This document shows, one piece after another, positions 7,322 through 16,090 of a DNA stretch of 64,000 nucleotides. The translations under genes were made by a program, and so were the position numbers. Where the stretch lies: the NCBI GenBank assembly GCA_963788185.1, contig CAWBGE010000024.1, positions 62,001-126,000 of the forward strand. Direction: 5' to 3'. The number at the start of each line of letters is the position of its first letter. The first letter of the stretch is position 1. The notes below the pieces were generated by a model that ran no database searches, was not told the DNA's origin, and worked only from the letters and a program-made list of their open reading frames with translations. This DNA is from CAIWHR01 sp963788185 (GTDB lineage Bacteria; Pseudomonadota; Gammaproteobacteria; Burkholderiales; Casimicrobiaceae).

Positions 7322-8161
7322 GTGACCAAGGGGCTGTCTGCGGGGCTGGGGCTGAAACCTCGGCATTACGAGGAGGCGTTGGCCGCCCCCGCCGACGGCC
7401 TGTGGTTCGAGGTCCATCCCGAGAACTACATGGTCGACGGCGGACCGCGGCTGGCCTGGCTCGACGCGATCCGCAGTCGCCATCCGGTGTCCCTGCACGG
7501 CGTCGGACTTTCGCTCGCCGCCGATGCGGCGCCCGATGCCTCGCATCTGCGGCGATTCGCCGGGCTGGTCGAGCGGTTCGAGCCCGCGCTGGTTTCAGAG
7601 CACCTCGCCTGGTCGAGCTGGCGCGGCGCCTATCACCCGGATCTCCTGCCGTTTCCGCGCACGAGCGAGGCACTGTCGCGCCTGGTCGACAACATCGATC
7701 GCGTGCAGCAGGCGCTGCGCCGGCGCGTCGCCATCGAAAACCCGTCGCACTACCTGCGGATCGACGGCCACGAGTTCGATGAGATCGCATTCCTCGCCGA
7801 GCTTGCGCGGCGCAGCGGCTGCGGACTGCTGCTCGACGTCAACAACGTCTTTGTCAGCGCGCGCAACCTGGGCTTCGCGCCGGAGGCGTACATCGATGCG
7901 TTCCCCGGCGAGCGTGTCGACGAGATCCACCTTGCGGGTCATTCGGCGGATCCGTCGCTCGGCGACGCTTTGCTGATCGACTCGCACGATGCGCCGGTAT
8001 CCGCGGCGGTATGGAGTCTCTACGAACGGCTGATCGCGCGCATCGGAGCGCGGCCGACGCTCATCGAGCGCGACGACAATCTGCCCGCATTCGCGACGCT
8101 TCAGCTCGAGCGGGAGCAGGCCGAAGCCGTGCTGCGCGCTCCCGAGCGACGGGCGGCATGA
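7322..8161 (+). CDS. bufB: MNIO-family (DUF692) multinuclear iron oxidase, bufferin maturase
   Basis: A 279-residue TIM-barrel protein of the DUF692/MNIO family, which uses a multinuclear iron centre to modify cysteines in ribosomal peptides. The metal-ligand blocks are easy to see: GLGLKPRHYE, LHGVGLSL, SEHLAW, ENPSHYL, DVNNVFVSARNLG, EIHLAGH, DSHDAPV and LIERDDNLP. GTG at 7322 is used because AAGGAG (7310-7315) lies 6 bases before it and the protein then starts at the family's N-terminus. The gap to bufA is only 26 bases and the stop overlaps bufC, so one transcript is expected. Confidence 0.92.
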   Translation: MTKGLSAGLGLKPRHYEEALAAPADGLWFEVHPENYMVDGGPRLAWLDAIRSRHPVSLHGVGLSLAADAAPDASHLRRFAGLVERFEPALVSEHLAWSSWRGAYHPDLLPFPRTSEALSRLVDNIDRVQQALRRRVAIENPSHYLRIDGHEFDEIAFLAELARRSGCGLLLDVNNVFVSARNLGFAPEAYIDAFPGERVDEIHLAGHSADPSLGDALLIDSHDAPVSAAVWSLYERLIARIGARPTLIERDDNLPAFATLQLEREQAEAVLRAPERRAA

Positions 8162-9006
8162 TGGACGCGAGCGCACGTCGTCACGGCCGGCTGGCCAGGT
8201 TCCAGGACGGCTTCGCAGCCGCGCTGCTCGCGTCCGGACCCTCCGCCGCGGACCTGTTTTCCGGACATCCCGATATCGCGCGTCTGGTAGCGCAGCCGGG
8301 GTTCGCCGTCTACCGCAACACCGTGATGAAGGGCTGCATCGACGCGCTGCAGGCCAACTATCCGGCGGTGTCGCGCCTCGTCGGCGACGCGTGGTTTCGT
8401 GCCGCGGCTGCCATCCATGCGCGGGCAGAGCTTCCCCGCCAGCCGATGCTGCTCGACTATGGTGCGGGGTTTCCCGATTTCCTGGCGGGATTCGAGCCGG
8501 CCGCGGCGCTGCCGTATCTCGCCGGCGTCGCTCGCCTCGATCGCTTCTGGACCGAGGCACACATCGCGCGCGACGAGCCGCCGGTTGCCGCGGCGGACGT
8601 CGCCCGCCTCGACGCGGCGGCGCTCGCCCGCACCGTGCTGCGGCCGCACGCTTCCGCGCGCTGGGCGTGGTTCGACGAGCAGCCGATCGTGTCGATCTGG
8701 CAGCGCAACCGGCAGCTTTCGTCGGCCGCGGCGGACGAAAGCGCGGCAATGCCCGAACTCGACTGGCACGGCGAGGGCGTACTGATCGTGCGTGCGCAGG
8801 CCGTGGTCGAGTGGATTCCTCTGGACAAGTCCGACTGCGCGTTCCTCGATGCCTGCGCTGCGGGGGGCACGCTTGCCGACGCTGCCGCGGCCGCTCTCGC
8901 CGCCGATGCGCACGCGGACCTCGCGGCGCTCATGGCGAAGACCCTTGGCGCCGGGGCTTTCGGCCAGCGCGCGCGCCACACCGACCATTCACCGGAGCGC
9001 ATCTGA
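8158..9006 (+). CDS. bufC: DUF2063 protein, partner of the MNIO enzyme
   Basis: A 282-residue protein whose N-terminal half (QDGFAAALL ... GFAVYRNTVMKGCIDALQANYPAVSRLVGDAWF) is the DUF2063 DNA-binding-like fold that acts in these systems as the recognition partner delivering the precursor to the DUF692 enzyme. The C-terminal half (about residues 160-265) is the less conserved domain seen in longer DUF2063 proteins. ATG at 8158 overlaps the bufB stop (ATGA). The gene has no membrane segment, consistent with modification taking place in the cytosol before export. Confidence 0.88.
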   Translation: MMDASARRHGRLARFQDGFAAALLASGPSAADLFSGHPDIARLVAQPGFAVYRNTVMKGCIDALQANYPAVSRLVGDAWFRAAAAIHARAELPRQPMLLDYGAGFPDFLAGFEPAAALPYLAGVARLDRFWTEAHIARDEPPVAAADVARLDAAALARTVLRPHASARWAWFDEQPIVSIWQRNRQLSSAAADESAAMPELDWHGEGVLIVRAQAVVEWIPLDKSDCAFLDACAAGGTLADAAAAALAADAHADLAALMAKTLGAGAFGQRARHTDHSPERI

Positions 9007-9482
9007 TGCCCGTCGCATCGACCCTTGCACCTGTTCGTCACGAGCGCGGTCCGCGCGCCAAATGGAACCGCGTTGCGGCGCTGCTCTCGCACCTCGTCAG
9101 TGATTCGCTGCTGGCGCTGGTCGCCCGGTTCGGGGTGGCGGGAATCTTCCTCCTATCCGGCCGCACCAAGGTCGACGGGCTGCTGACGGTGACCGACGGC
9201 GCCTACGCGCTGTTTCGCGACGAGTACAAACTGCCGCTGATCGCGCCGGAGATCGCAGCGCATGCCGCCGCGTATGCCGAGCATCTCTTCCCGCTGTTGC
9301 TGATGCTCGGCCTTTTCACCCGGCTGTCGGCACTGTCTCTGCTCGGGATGACGGCGATCATCCAGGTATTCGTCTACCCGGACGCCTGGGCCACCCATCT
9401 GTCGTGGGCAGCACCACTGCTCTATCTGGCCGGGCGTGGCGGAGGTGTGGCCGCGCTGGATCACGCGCTCGGATTGAAGTGA
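9006..9482 (+). CDS. bufD: DoxX-family membrane protein of the bufferin operon
   Basis: A 158-residue protein with about four hydrophobic helices and the DoxX-like block FLLSGRTKVDGLLTVTDGAYALF. DoxX subunits are frequent fourth members of DUF2282-DUF692-DUF2063 operons; their role is not settled, with electron transfer at the membrane being one idea. TGATG overlap with bufC indicates translation from the same message. The operon ends here: the next gene runs in the opposite direction and stops 15 bases away. Confidence 0.82.
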   Translation: MPVASTLAPVRHERGPRAKWNRVAALLSHLVSDSLLALVARFGVAGIFLLSGRTKVDGLLTVTDGAYALFRDEYKLPLIAPEIAAHAAAYAEHLFPLLLMLGLFTRLSALSLLGMTAIIQVFVYPDAWATHLSWAAPLLYLAGRGGGVAALDHALGLK

Positions 9483-9497
9483 GCTTGCCGGCCACGC

Positions 9498-10235
9498 TCA
9501 GATGGCGACGTGCCGGCCGCCGTCGACGTTGAGCGTTTCGCCCGTGACGTAGGTGGCTTCGGCGAGAAAATAATGCACTGCGGTGGCGATGTCCGCGGGC
9601 GCGCCCTCGCGCTTCAACAGCGTGTGCGAGATGATGCGCTGGCGCGACACTTCGTCGAAGCTCTCGTCTTCGGGCCAGAGGATGGGACCGGGCGCCACGG
9701 CGTTGACGCGCACCTCGGGCGCGAGTTCGCGGGCGAGCGCCCGGGTCAGGCCCGACAGCCCGGCTTTGGCGATCGAATACACGGCGAAGTTCTTGAGCGG
9801 CCGCTCGGCGTGGATGTCGGTGATGTTGACGATGGCGCCCTGCGCCCTTCGCAGCGCGGGGGCAGCGGCCTGGGCGAGAAAGAGCGGCGATTTCACGTTG
9901 GTGCCGATGAGGTCGTTCCAATGGTCGACGGTGATCGTGCCGATCGGCGTCGGAAAGAACGACGACGCATTGTTGACCAGCGCGTCGAGACGACCAAAGG
10001 TCTGCAGCGTCTGCTCGACCAGCGACGGCAGCTTGGCGGTTTCGAGGAGGTCGGCCTGGATCAGCGCCACCGAACCCTCGCGCACATGATTGAGTTCGGC
10101 CTGCAACAGGCGCGCCTCGCCGGCGGACGTCCGGTAGTGAAGCATCAGGTTGGCACCGGCGATGTGCAGCCGGCGGCAGATCGCAGCACCGACACGCCGC
10201 GCTCCTCCCGTGATCAACACCGTCTTGCCCCGCAC
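9498..10235 (-). CDS. pteridine reductase (short-chain dehydrogenase)
   Basis: A 245-residue SDR. The nucleotide motif is TGGARRVG at residues 9-16, where the Arg residues indicate NADPH preference; the catalytic YSIAK follows a NITD block. TGGARRVGAAI and the NNASSFFPTPIG segment are typical of bacterial pteridine reductases (FolM/PTR1 type) that reduce dihydropterins. In many Betaproteobacteria it stands divergent from a MidA-type methyltransferase exactly as here, 49 bases apart. Confidence 0.85.
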   Translation of the reverse strand: MRGKTVLITGGARRVGAAICRRLHIAGANLMLHYRTSAGEARLLQAELNHVREGSVALIQADLLETAKLPSLVEQTLQTFGRLDALVNNASSFFPTPIGTITVDHWNDLIGTNVKSPLFLAQAAAPALRRAQGAIVNITDIHAERPLKNFAVYSIAKAGLSGLTRALARELAPEVRVNAVAPGPILWPEDESFDEVSRQRIISHTLLKREGAPADIATAVHYFLAEATYVTGETLNVDGGRHVAI

Positions 10236-10284
10236 GCCGTGCCCCGCTGTTCCGCGTTAGACTGCCTGAAATTTAGCACATCGG

Positions 10285-11487
10285 ATGCGCGCGCTGTCGA
10301 CGCTGTCCCTTTCCCGGATGCCTGCCCTCGCAACGCTGCCGTCGCCCGATTCGCCCGCGCTCGCCCACAGCGGGCGGGTGGCTGCCCGCGTCCGCGCGGC
10401 GATCGTCGCGGCCGACGGCTGGATTCCCTTCGTCCGTTACATGGACCTCGCGTTGTACGCGCCGGGGCTTGGCTACTACGCTGCCGGCGCGAGCAAGCTC
10501 GGCGCCGGCGGAGACTTCACGACCGCGCCCGAGATGACGCCGCTTTTCGGCGCCGCGCTGGCAGTGCAGGTCGAGGCGATCCTGGCAGCGACGGGCGCGC
10601 GCGAGATCGTCGAACTCGGCGCCGGCACCGGCCGGCTGGCCGCCGACCTCCTGCATGCGCTGGGCGCGCGCAACGCGTTGCCGTCGCGGTACGCGATCCT
10701 CGAAGTCAGCGCCGACTTGCGCGCGCGACAGCAGGCCACGCTCGAGCAGGCCGGGGTCGACCGCCGCTGTCGCATCGAATGGCTGGAAACGCTGCCGGCG
10801 TCGATCGATGGCGCCGTCATCGCCAACGAGGTTCTGGACGCGATTCCCGTGCACGTCGTCGTGCGAACGGCAGGTCAGTACTTCGAGCGCGGGGTCGACG
10901 AGGATGCGTTGCGCGGCGCATTGGCCTTCGCCGACCGCCCTGCGCCGGCATGGCTCGCGGCGCTGGCGGCAGCGCGCTTTCCTTCGGACATCGACTATGT
11001 GAGCGAGTTGAATCCCGCGGCGGAGGCGCTGGTCGAGGAACTCGGTCGACGCCTGACGGGGGGTGCCGCGCTGTTCATCGACTACGGCTTTCCACGCGCC
11101 GAGTATTTTCACGCGCAGCGCAGCCAGGGGACGCTGCTGTGTCATTACCGCCACCGCGTGCATGACGATCCGCTGCATTGGCCCGGCCTGTCCGACATCA
11201 CGTCGCACGTCGACTTCACGGCCATCGCCGAGGCGGGCGAGCGTGCGGGGCTCGCCGTCGCGGGATTCGCGGCGCAAGCGCCGTTCCTGCTCGGTTGCGG
11301 CATCCTCGAGCTGCTCGCCGCTGCCGGCGCGCCCGGGTCGGCTGCCTACGCGAAGTCAGCGGCGGCGGTGCAAAAGCTGCTTTCGCCGGCCGAGATGGGC
11401 GAGCTGTTCAAGGTGCTGGCCTTCGCGCGCAGCGAGGAAATGCGCTGGCCCGGTTTCACGCTTGCCGATCATCGCCACCGACTGTGA
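10285..11487 (+). CDS. MidA/NDUFAF7-family SAM-dependent methyltransferase
   Basis: A 400-residue protein of the MidA (DUF185) family, homologous to the mitochondrial complex I arginine methyltransferase NDUFAF7. Conserved blocks are IPFVRYMDLALYAPGLGYY near the N-terminus, DFTTAPEMTPLFG, the SAM-binding IVELGAGTGRLAADLL, IANEVLDAIPVH, and FIDYGFPRAEYFH. The bacterial substrate is unknown. The start could be ATG 10285 or ATG 10318 (MPALATLPSPD); neither has a strong ribosome binding site, and the shorter form fits homologues slightly better. Confidence 0.88.
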   Translation: MRALSTLSLSRMPALATLPSPDSPALAHSGRVAARVRAAIVAADGWIPFVRYMDLALYAPGLGYYAAGASKLGAGGDFTTAPEMTPLFGAALAVQVEAILAATGAREIVELGAGTGRLAADLLHALGARNALPSRYAILEVSADLRARQQATLEQAGVDRRCRIEWLETLPASIDGAVIANEVLDAIPVHVVVRTAGQYFERGVDEDALRGALAFADRPAPAWLAALAAARFPSDIDYVSELNPAAEALVEELGRRLTGGAALFIDYGFPRAEYFHAQRSQGTLLCHYRHRVHDDPLHWPGLSDITSHVDFTAIAEAGERAGLAVAGFAAQAPFLLGCGILELLAAAGAPGSAAYAKSAAAVQKLLSPAEMGELFKVLAFARSEEMRWPGFTLADHRHRL

Positions 11488-11510
11488 ACCTTGATCAAAC
11501 GGCACTCTGA

Positions 11511-12515
11511 ATGACGGCGCCCGACCCTTCTCCGTGGCGGTTCTGCGTCGCGCCGATGCTCGACTGGACCGATCGGCATTGCCGGTACTTCCTGCGGCAG
11601 ATCTCGCGCCGAGCGCGCCTCTACACCGAGATGGTGACCGCTGCGGCGCTCGTCCATGGCGACGTGCCGCGGCACCTCGATTTCGATCCGGCCGAGCATC
11701 CGCTGGCGCTGCAGCTGGGTGGCAGCGATCCGGCGCAACTCGCCGCCGCGGCGAAGCTCGGGGCGCGCTGGGGTTACGACGAGATCAATCTCAACTGCGG
11801 CTGTCCGTCGGAACGGGTGCAGAAGGGCAGCTTCGGCGCCTGCCTGATGGCCGAGCCCGCGCTGGTCGCCGATTGCGTGCGCGCGATGCGCGACGCGGTG
11901 AGCCTGCCGGTGACCGTCAAGCATCGGATCGGCCTCGAAGGCGATGACGACTACGGCTTCGTGCGCGATTTTGTCGGCACCGTGGCGGCCGCGGGCTGCG
12001 ACGTCTTCATCGTCCATGCGCGCAACGCGGTGCTGAAGGGCTTGTCGCCGAAGGAGAACCGCGAAGTCCCGCCACTGCGCCGCCACGTGGTCCATCAGCT
12101 GAAGCGCGACTTCCCGGCCGCGACCATCGTCGTCAACGGCGGCCTCGCCGACTGGGTCGCGGTGGAGCGCGAATGGGAAGTCGTCGACGGCGTCATGCTG
12201 GGGCGCGCGGCATACCACGACCCCTGGTTGCTGGCCGCCGTCGACGCGAAGCTCGAAGGCTGCGCGCCGGAGCCGCGCTCGCGCAGAGACGTGCTGCGGG
12301 CACTCGTTCCGTACGCCGAGCGGCAGCTCCTGGCGGGTGTGCAATTGCGGGCGATCGCGAGGCATCTGCTCGGGCTCGTTCACGGCGTGCCCGGCGGGCG
12401 CCGCTATCGGCAGCTGCTCTCGGACCCGCGTCGATTGTCCGGCGCCTCGCCCGTACTGCTGCTCGATGCGATCGCCGCCGTGGAGCAGTACGCAGCGCGT
12501 CCGGCGTGCCCGTGA
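11511..12515 (+). CDS. dusA: tRNA-dihydrouridine synthase A
   Basis: A 334-residue flavoenzyme reducing uridines 20 and 20a of tRNA. It follows E. coli DusA closely: VAPMLDWTDRHCRYFLR, LYTEMVTAAALVHGD, HPLALQLGGSDP, INLNCGCPSERVQ, and SPKENREVPPL. The catalytic Cys is C111 in SFGACLM. The VKHRIGLEGDDDY and GVPGGRRYRQLLS segments also separate it from DusB and DusC. It lies 23 bases downstream of the midA stop and may share its transcript. Confidence 0.93.
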   Translation: MTAPDPSPWRFCVAPMLDWTDRHCRYFLRQISRRARLYTEMVTAAALVHGDVPRHLDFDPAEHPLALQLGGSDPAQLAAAAKLGARWGYDEINLNCGCPSERVQKGSFGACLMAEPALVADCVRAMRDAVSLPVTVKHRIGLEGDDDYGFVRDFVGTVAAAGCDVFIVHARNAVLKGLSPKENREVPPLRRHVVHQLKRDFPAATIVVNGGLADWVAVEREWEVVDGVMLGRAAYHDPWLLAAVDAKLEGCAPEPRSRRDVLRALVPYAERQLLAGVQLRAIARHLLGLVHGVPGGRRYRQLLSDPRRLSGASPVLLLDAIAAVEQYAARPACP

Positions 12516-12537
12516 CTGCACGACCTGCGGCGCCAGG

Positions 12538-13248
12538 TCACTCGGGCTCGAAAATCTCCGGGTGGTCGCGCACGATGCCCGGCAGCGTCTGCAGAATCAT
12601 GCGCAGGTGCGTGCTGATGGCCTTGGATGCCCGAGCGGCTTCGCCATTGGCGATGGCATCGACGATCAGGGCGTGCTGGCTTGCCAGCAGCCCGAACGAA
12701 GTCGCCGATTCGAGGCTGAGATAGCGGACGCGGTCCGTCTGCGCTTTCGACTGCTCGATGATCTCCCACGCGTACTCGCGATCGACCGACAGCGCGAGCG
12801 TGCGATGGAACGCGTCGTCGAGTTCCTGGAACTGTCGATAGTCGCGGGAGGGCGCCCGCTTCTGCCGCGCGACGAGATCGCGCAACGTCGCTACGAGTTC
12901 GGGGTCGCGCGCGCGCGCGGCCTCGCCGGCGATCCGGGTTTCTATCGCTTCGCGCACCCACTGGGCTTCGAGCACGCGCCTGGGTGAAATCCGGACGACG
13001 AAGGTTCCGCGCTGAGGGACGATCGAGAGGAGCTTGCGCTCGGCGAGCTTGATGAACGCCTCGCGCACCAGTTGCCTGCTGGTCGCCAGGCGTCTGGAGA
13101 GATCGGCTTCGGAAAGCGCCTGGCCGGGCGGCAGGTCGCCCTGCACGATCGCTTCGTACAGCGTATGGTAGAGCGACACGCCGGCGGGGCCCGATTCCTG
13201 GCGCCTGGCCAGCGCCGAGCCGAGCCGGATCAGCGCCGAGTCATCCAT
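12538..13248 (-). CDS. GntR-family regulator, FCD subfamily
   Basis: A 236-residue regulator. The winged-helix domain spans about residues 25-95 (LSEADLSRRLATSRQLVREAFIKLAERKLLSIVPQRGTFV) and the FCD ligand-binding helical domain covers the rest, with the metal-type residues in ELDDAFHRTLA and a late SQHALIVDAI block. It is divergent from uxuB-uxuA with a clear palindrome between them (13307-13333), so it very probably controls that pair and itself, with a hexuronate-derived ligand such as fructuronate or mannonate. That ligand is inferred from context only. Confidence 0.85.
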   Translation of the reverse strand: MDDSALIRLGSALARRQESGPAGVSLYHTLYEAIVQGDLPPGQALSEADLSRRLATSRQLVREAFIKLAERKLLSIVPQRGTFVVRISPRRVLEAQWVREAIETRIAGEAARARDPELVATLRDLVARQKRAPSRDYRQFQELDDAFHRTLALSVDREYAWEIIEQSKAQTDRVRYLSLESATSFGLLASQHALIVDAIANGEAARASKAISTHLRMILQTLPGIVRDHPEIFEPE

Positions 13249-13306
13249 GTTCGGTTCCTAGAAAAGTATTGCATTGCGGCGGAGGATGTCTTAATCTTGC
13301 GTCTCA

Positions 13307-13333
13307 ACTGGTCAGACTAGTAGGTCTAGTCTG
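13307..13333. promoter_or_regulatory. GntR-type operator, overlapping palindromes
   Basis: ACTGGTC-A-GACTAGT (13307-13321) is a near-perfect dyad with one mismatch and resembles the FadR/GntR class of sites. It overlaps a perfect 8-base inverted repeat, CAGACTAG-TAGGT-CTAGTCTG (13313-13333). Both lie in the 156-base divergent region between the gntR gene and uxuB, the expected place for autoregulation and control of uxuBA. Confidence 0.7.
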
Positions 13334-13404
13334 TTCAGAATGCCTGATTCGATCGGGTGATGCAAGCCCCCGACCGATTCGCGATCAACCCGGAGACCAT
13401 CGCC

Positions 13405-14871
13405 ATGCGACTGTGTAACGCGAGCCTGCCCAAGCTGCCGGCCAACGTCCTGCAACCCCGCTACGACCGCAGCAAGGTCAAAGCCTCGATCGTCCATCTG
13501 GGTATCGGGGCGTTTCACCGCGCGCACCAGGCGATGTACACCGACGCCGTGCTGCGCGCCGGCGATCTTGCCTGGGGAATCGTTGGCGCCGGCGTGATTT
13601 CGGCCGAGATGAAGGCCGCGCTGGTGCCGCAGGACTGCCTCTACGCGCTGTCGGAAATGGGCGCGGACTCGGAAACGACGCGGGTCATCGGATCGATCGT
13701 CGGTGTCCTGGGCGGTCCCGAGGATGCCGGCCAGCTGCTCGCGGTGATGAGCGACGCCGCAACCCGCATCGTGAGCATCACGGTGACCGAGAAGGGCTAT
13801 TACCTCGATCCGGCTACCGGCAAGCTGCAGCTGCAGGCGGGCGCCATCGCTGCCGACCTGGCAGCGCCCGCCAGGCCCACGACCATCCTCGGACTCATCG
13901 TGCAGGCGCTCAAGAGCCGCAAGGCTGCCGGCATCGCGCCGTTCACCGTGCTCTCCTGCGACAACCTTCCGCACAACGGGCGCCTGGCCAAGGCGGCCGT
14001 GCTCGCGTTCGCGCGCGAGGTCGACGCCGGACTTGCCGCCTGGATCGAGGCCAACGTCTCGTTTCCCTGCACGATGGTCGATCGGATCACGCCGGCCACG
14101 ACCGACGCCGACCGCGCGCGCGTGTCCGCCGTCATCGGCATGGAGGACGCGTGGCCGGTGGTGACCGAACAGTTCACCCAGTGGGTGATCGAGGACCAGT
14201 TCACGATGGGGCGCCCCGACTGGACGATCGGCGGCGCGGTGTTCTCCGACGAGATCGAGACCTGGGAGAACATGAAGCTGCGCTGCCTCAACGGCGCGCA
14301 CTCGACGCTCTCCTATCTCGGTCAGCTGACCGGCCGCGAGACGGTGGCCGACGCAATGCAGTTGCCGCTGATCACCGAAGCGCTCGACGCGCTGTGGCTC
14401 GAAGTTCGCGAAGTGCTGAAGGCGCCGAAGGGCGTCGATTCGGGTGCCTACGTCGACAGCCTGAAGCAGCGTTTCCGCAATCCGGCGCTGAAGCATCGCA
14501 CCGCGCAGATTGCGATGGACGGCTCGCAGAAGCTCCCGCAGCGGCTGCTCGCACCGCTGCGCGATCGCATCGGCCGTGGCCTCGCGTCGCCTGCGATCGC
14601 CAACGCGATCGCCGCATGGATGCACTACGCGGTGAAGGTCGCCCACGATCCGTCGGGCGCGCCGCTCTCCGACCCGCTGTCGTCAGAGATCCTGGCACAG
14701 GCGAAGCGCAGCAATGACGCCGCAGCCATCGTCGGCAATCTTCTCTCCATCGACAAGATTTTCGGCACCGACCTGCCGGCGAACGCGGCGTTCCGGGCTG
14801 CAGTCGCCGAGAAATTCGTGCAACTCGCGGGGAACGCGGCGGTCGCCACAGCCTCGGCGATAAAGATCTGA
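13405..14871 (+). CDS. uxuB: mannitol dehydrogenase-family enzyme, probable fructuronate reductase
   Basis: A 488-residue member of the polyol/mannitol dehydrogenase family. SIVHLGIGAFHRAHQAMYTD is the NAD-binding start, and the family catalytic Lys/Asn set lies in MKLRCLNGAHSTLSYLG. With uxuA next door the likely reaction is D-fructuronate to D-mannonate; mannitol or arabinitol oxidation is the alternative. ATG 13405 is preferred over GTG 13357 and ATG 13360 because GGAG (13392-13395) is 9 bases upstream and the protein then has the family length. uxuA follows after 48 bases. Confidence 0.85.
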   Translation: MRLCNASLPKLPANVLQPRYDRSKVKASIVHLGIGAFHRAHQAMYTDAVLRAGDLAWGIVGAGVISAEMKAALVPQDCLYALSEMGADSETTRVIGSIVGVLGGPEDAGQLLAVMSDAATRIVSITVTEKGYYLDPATGKLQLQAGAIAADLAAPARPTTILGLIVQALKSRKAAGIAPFTVLSCDNLPHNGRLAKAAVLAFAREVDAGLAAWIEANVSFPCTMVDRITPATTDADRARVSAVIGMEDAWPVVTEQFTQWVIEDQFTMGRPDWTIGGAVFSDEIETWENMKLRCLNGAHSTLSYLGQLTGRETVADAMQLPLITEALDALWLEVREVLKAPKGVDSGAYVDSLKQRFRNPALKHRTAQIAMDGSQKLPQRLLAPLRDRIGRGLASPAIANAIAAWMHYAVKVAHDPSGAPLSDPLSSEILAQAKRSNDAAAIVGNLLSIDKIFGTDLPANAAFRAAVAEKFVQLAGNAAVATASAIKI

Positions 14872-14919
14872 GCCGGGCCTGCCCGGCTCCCGCCACGAAA
14901 CTCCATAGGAATATCCATC

Positions 14920-15982
14920 ATGAAAATGACTTTTCGCTGGTACGGCGACTCCGATCCCGTCAGGCTCGAGTACATCCGCCAGATTCCCGGCATGTACGGC
15001 ATCGTCTCTGCCATCTACGATGTACCGGTCGGCGAAGTGTGGTCGGTCGACAAGTTGACGGCGCTGCGTGATCGCATCGAGCGGGCGGGGCTCAAGTTCG
15101 AGGTGGTGGAGAGCGTGCCGGTGCACGAGGACATCAAGCTCGGCAAGCCGACGCGCGACCAGCTCATCGCCAACTTCCAGCAGAACATCCGCAACTGCGC
15201 GGCGGTCGGCGTCAAGGTGATCTGCTACAACTTCATGCCGGTGTTCGACTGGACGCGCACCGAGATGGCCAAGGAACTGCCGGACGGTTCCTTCACGCTG
15301 GCTTTCGACGCCGAGGCGATCGCGAAGATCGACACGGAGCGCGGCATTTCTCTGCCGGGATGGGACGCGAGCTACAAGCCCGAGCAATTGAAGAGCCTTG
15401 CTCGCCGAGTACAAGACGATCGACGAAGAGACTCTGTGGAACAACCTGGAGTATTTCCTGAAGAAGATCATCCCGGTCGCCGAAGCGGCAGGCGTCAGGA
15501 TGGCGATGCACCCGGACGATCCGCCGCGCCCGATCTTCGGCCTGCCGCGCATCGTCAAGAACCACGACGACCTCCAGCGGCTGGTGAACATCGTCGACTC
15601 GCAGGCAAATGGCATCACGCTGTGCTCGGGGTCGCTCGGCGCCGATCTGTGCAACAACATCCCGTCGCTGGTGCGCAAGTTCGGCGGCATGGGGCGCATC
15701 CACTTCGGGCACGTGCGCAATGTCGCCGTCGAACCCGATGGCACATTCTACGAATCGGCGCATCTGTCCTGCGACGGCTCGCTCGACATGGCGGATATCA
15801 TGAAGGCCTATCACGAGGTGGGCTTCGAAGGCTACCTGCGGCCCGACCACGGCCGGATGATCTGGGGCGAGACGGGCAAGCCCGGCTACGGTCTCTACGA
15901 CCGCGCGCTCGGCGCCGTGTACCTCAACGGCCTGTGGGAAGCGGTCAGCAAGTACGCGGGTCGGCCGTCGGCCGGGGCCTGA
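14920..15982 (+). pseudogene. uxuA: mannonate dehydratase UxuA, interrupted by a +1 frameshift
   Basis: UxuA converts D-mannonate to 2-keto-3-deoxygluconate. Frame 1 (from ATG 14920) reads MTFRWYGDSDPVRLEYIRQIPG through SYKPEQLKSL. The next frame, from about 15398, continues LAEYKTIDEETLWNNLEYFLKKI, HPDDPPRPIFGLPRI and IHFGHVRNV to a normal C-terminus. Dropping one base near 15397-15399 (ctt-g-ctc) gives an uninterrupted protein of about 353 residues, so a single inserted base accounts for the break. All catalytic segments are otherwise intact, implying a recent mutation or a sequencing error. If real, ManD at 24524 could replace the activity. Confidence 0.88.
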
Positions 15983-16090
15983 CCCGGCAGTTCTTCGGAT
16001 TGCCGGTGGCGCAGGCTGGTATTCTGTGCCGGGACGAAAGTTCGTCGACCAGCAACCTGCGACGAACAACGACGAACAGGAGAGAGCGAA

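Noticed and set aside
15398..15982. Second half of uxuA as an independent gene with a TTG start
   Set aside because: There is no ribosome binding site and it begins in the middle of a conserved domain; a single-base frameshift explains both halves.
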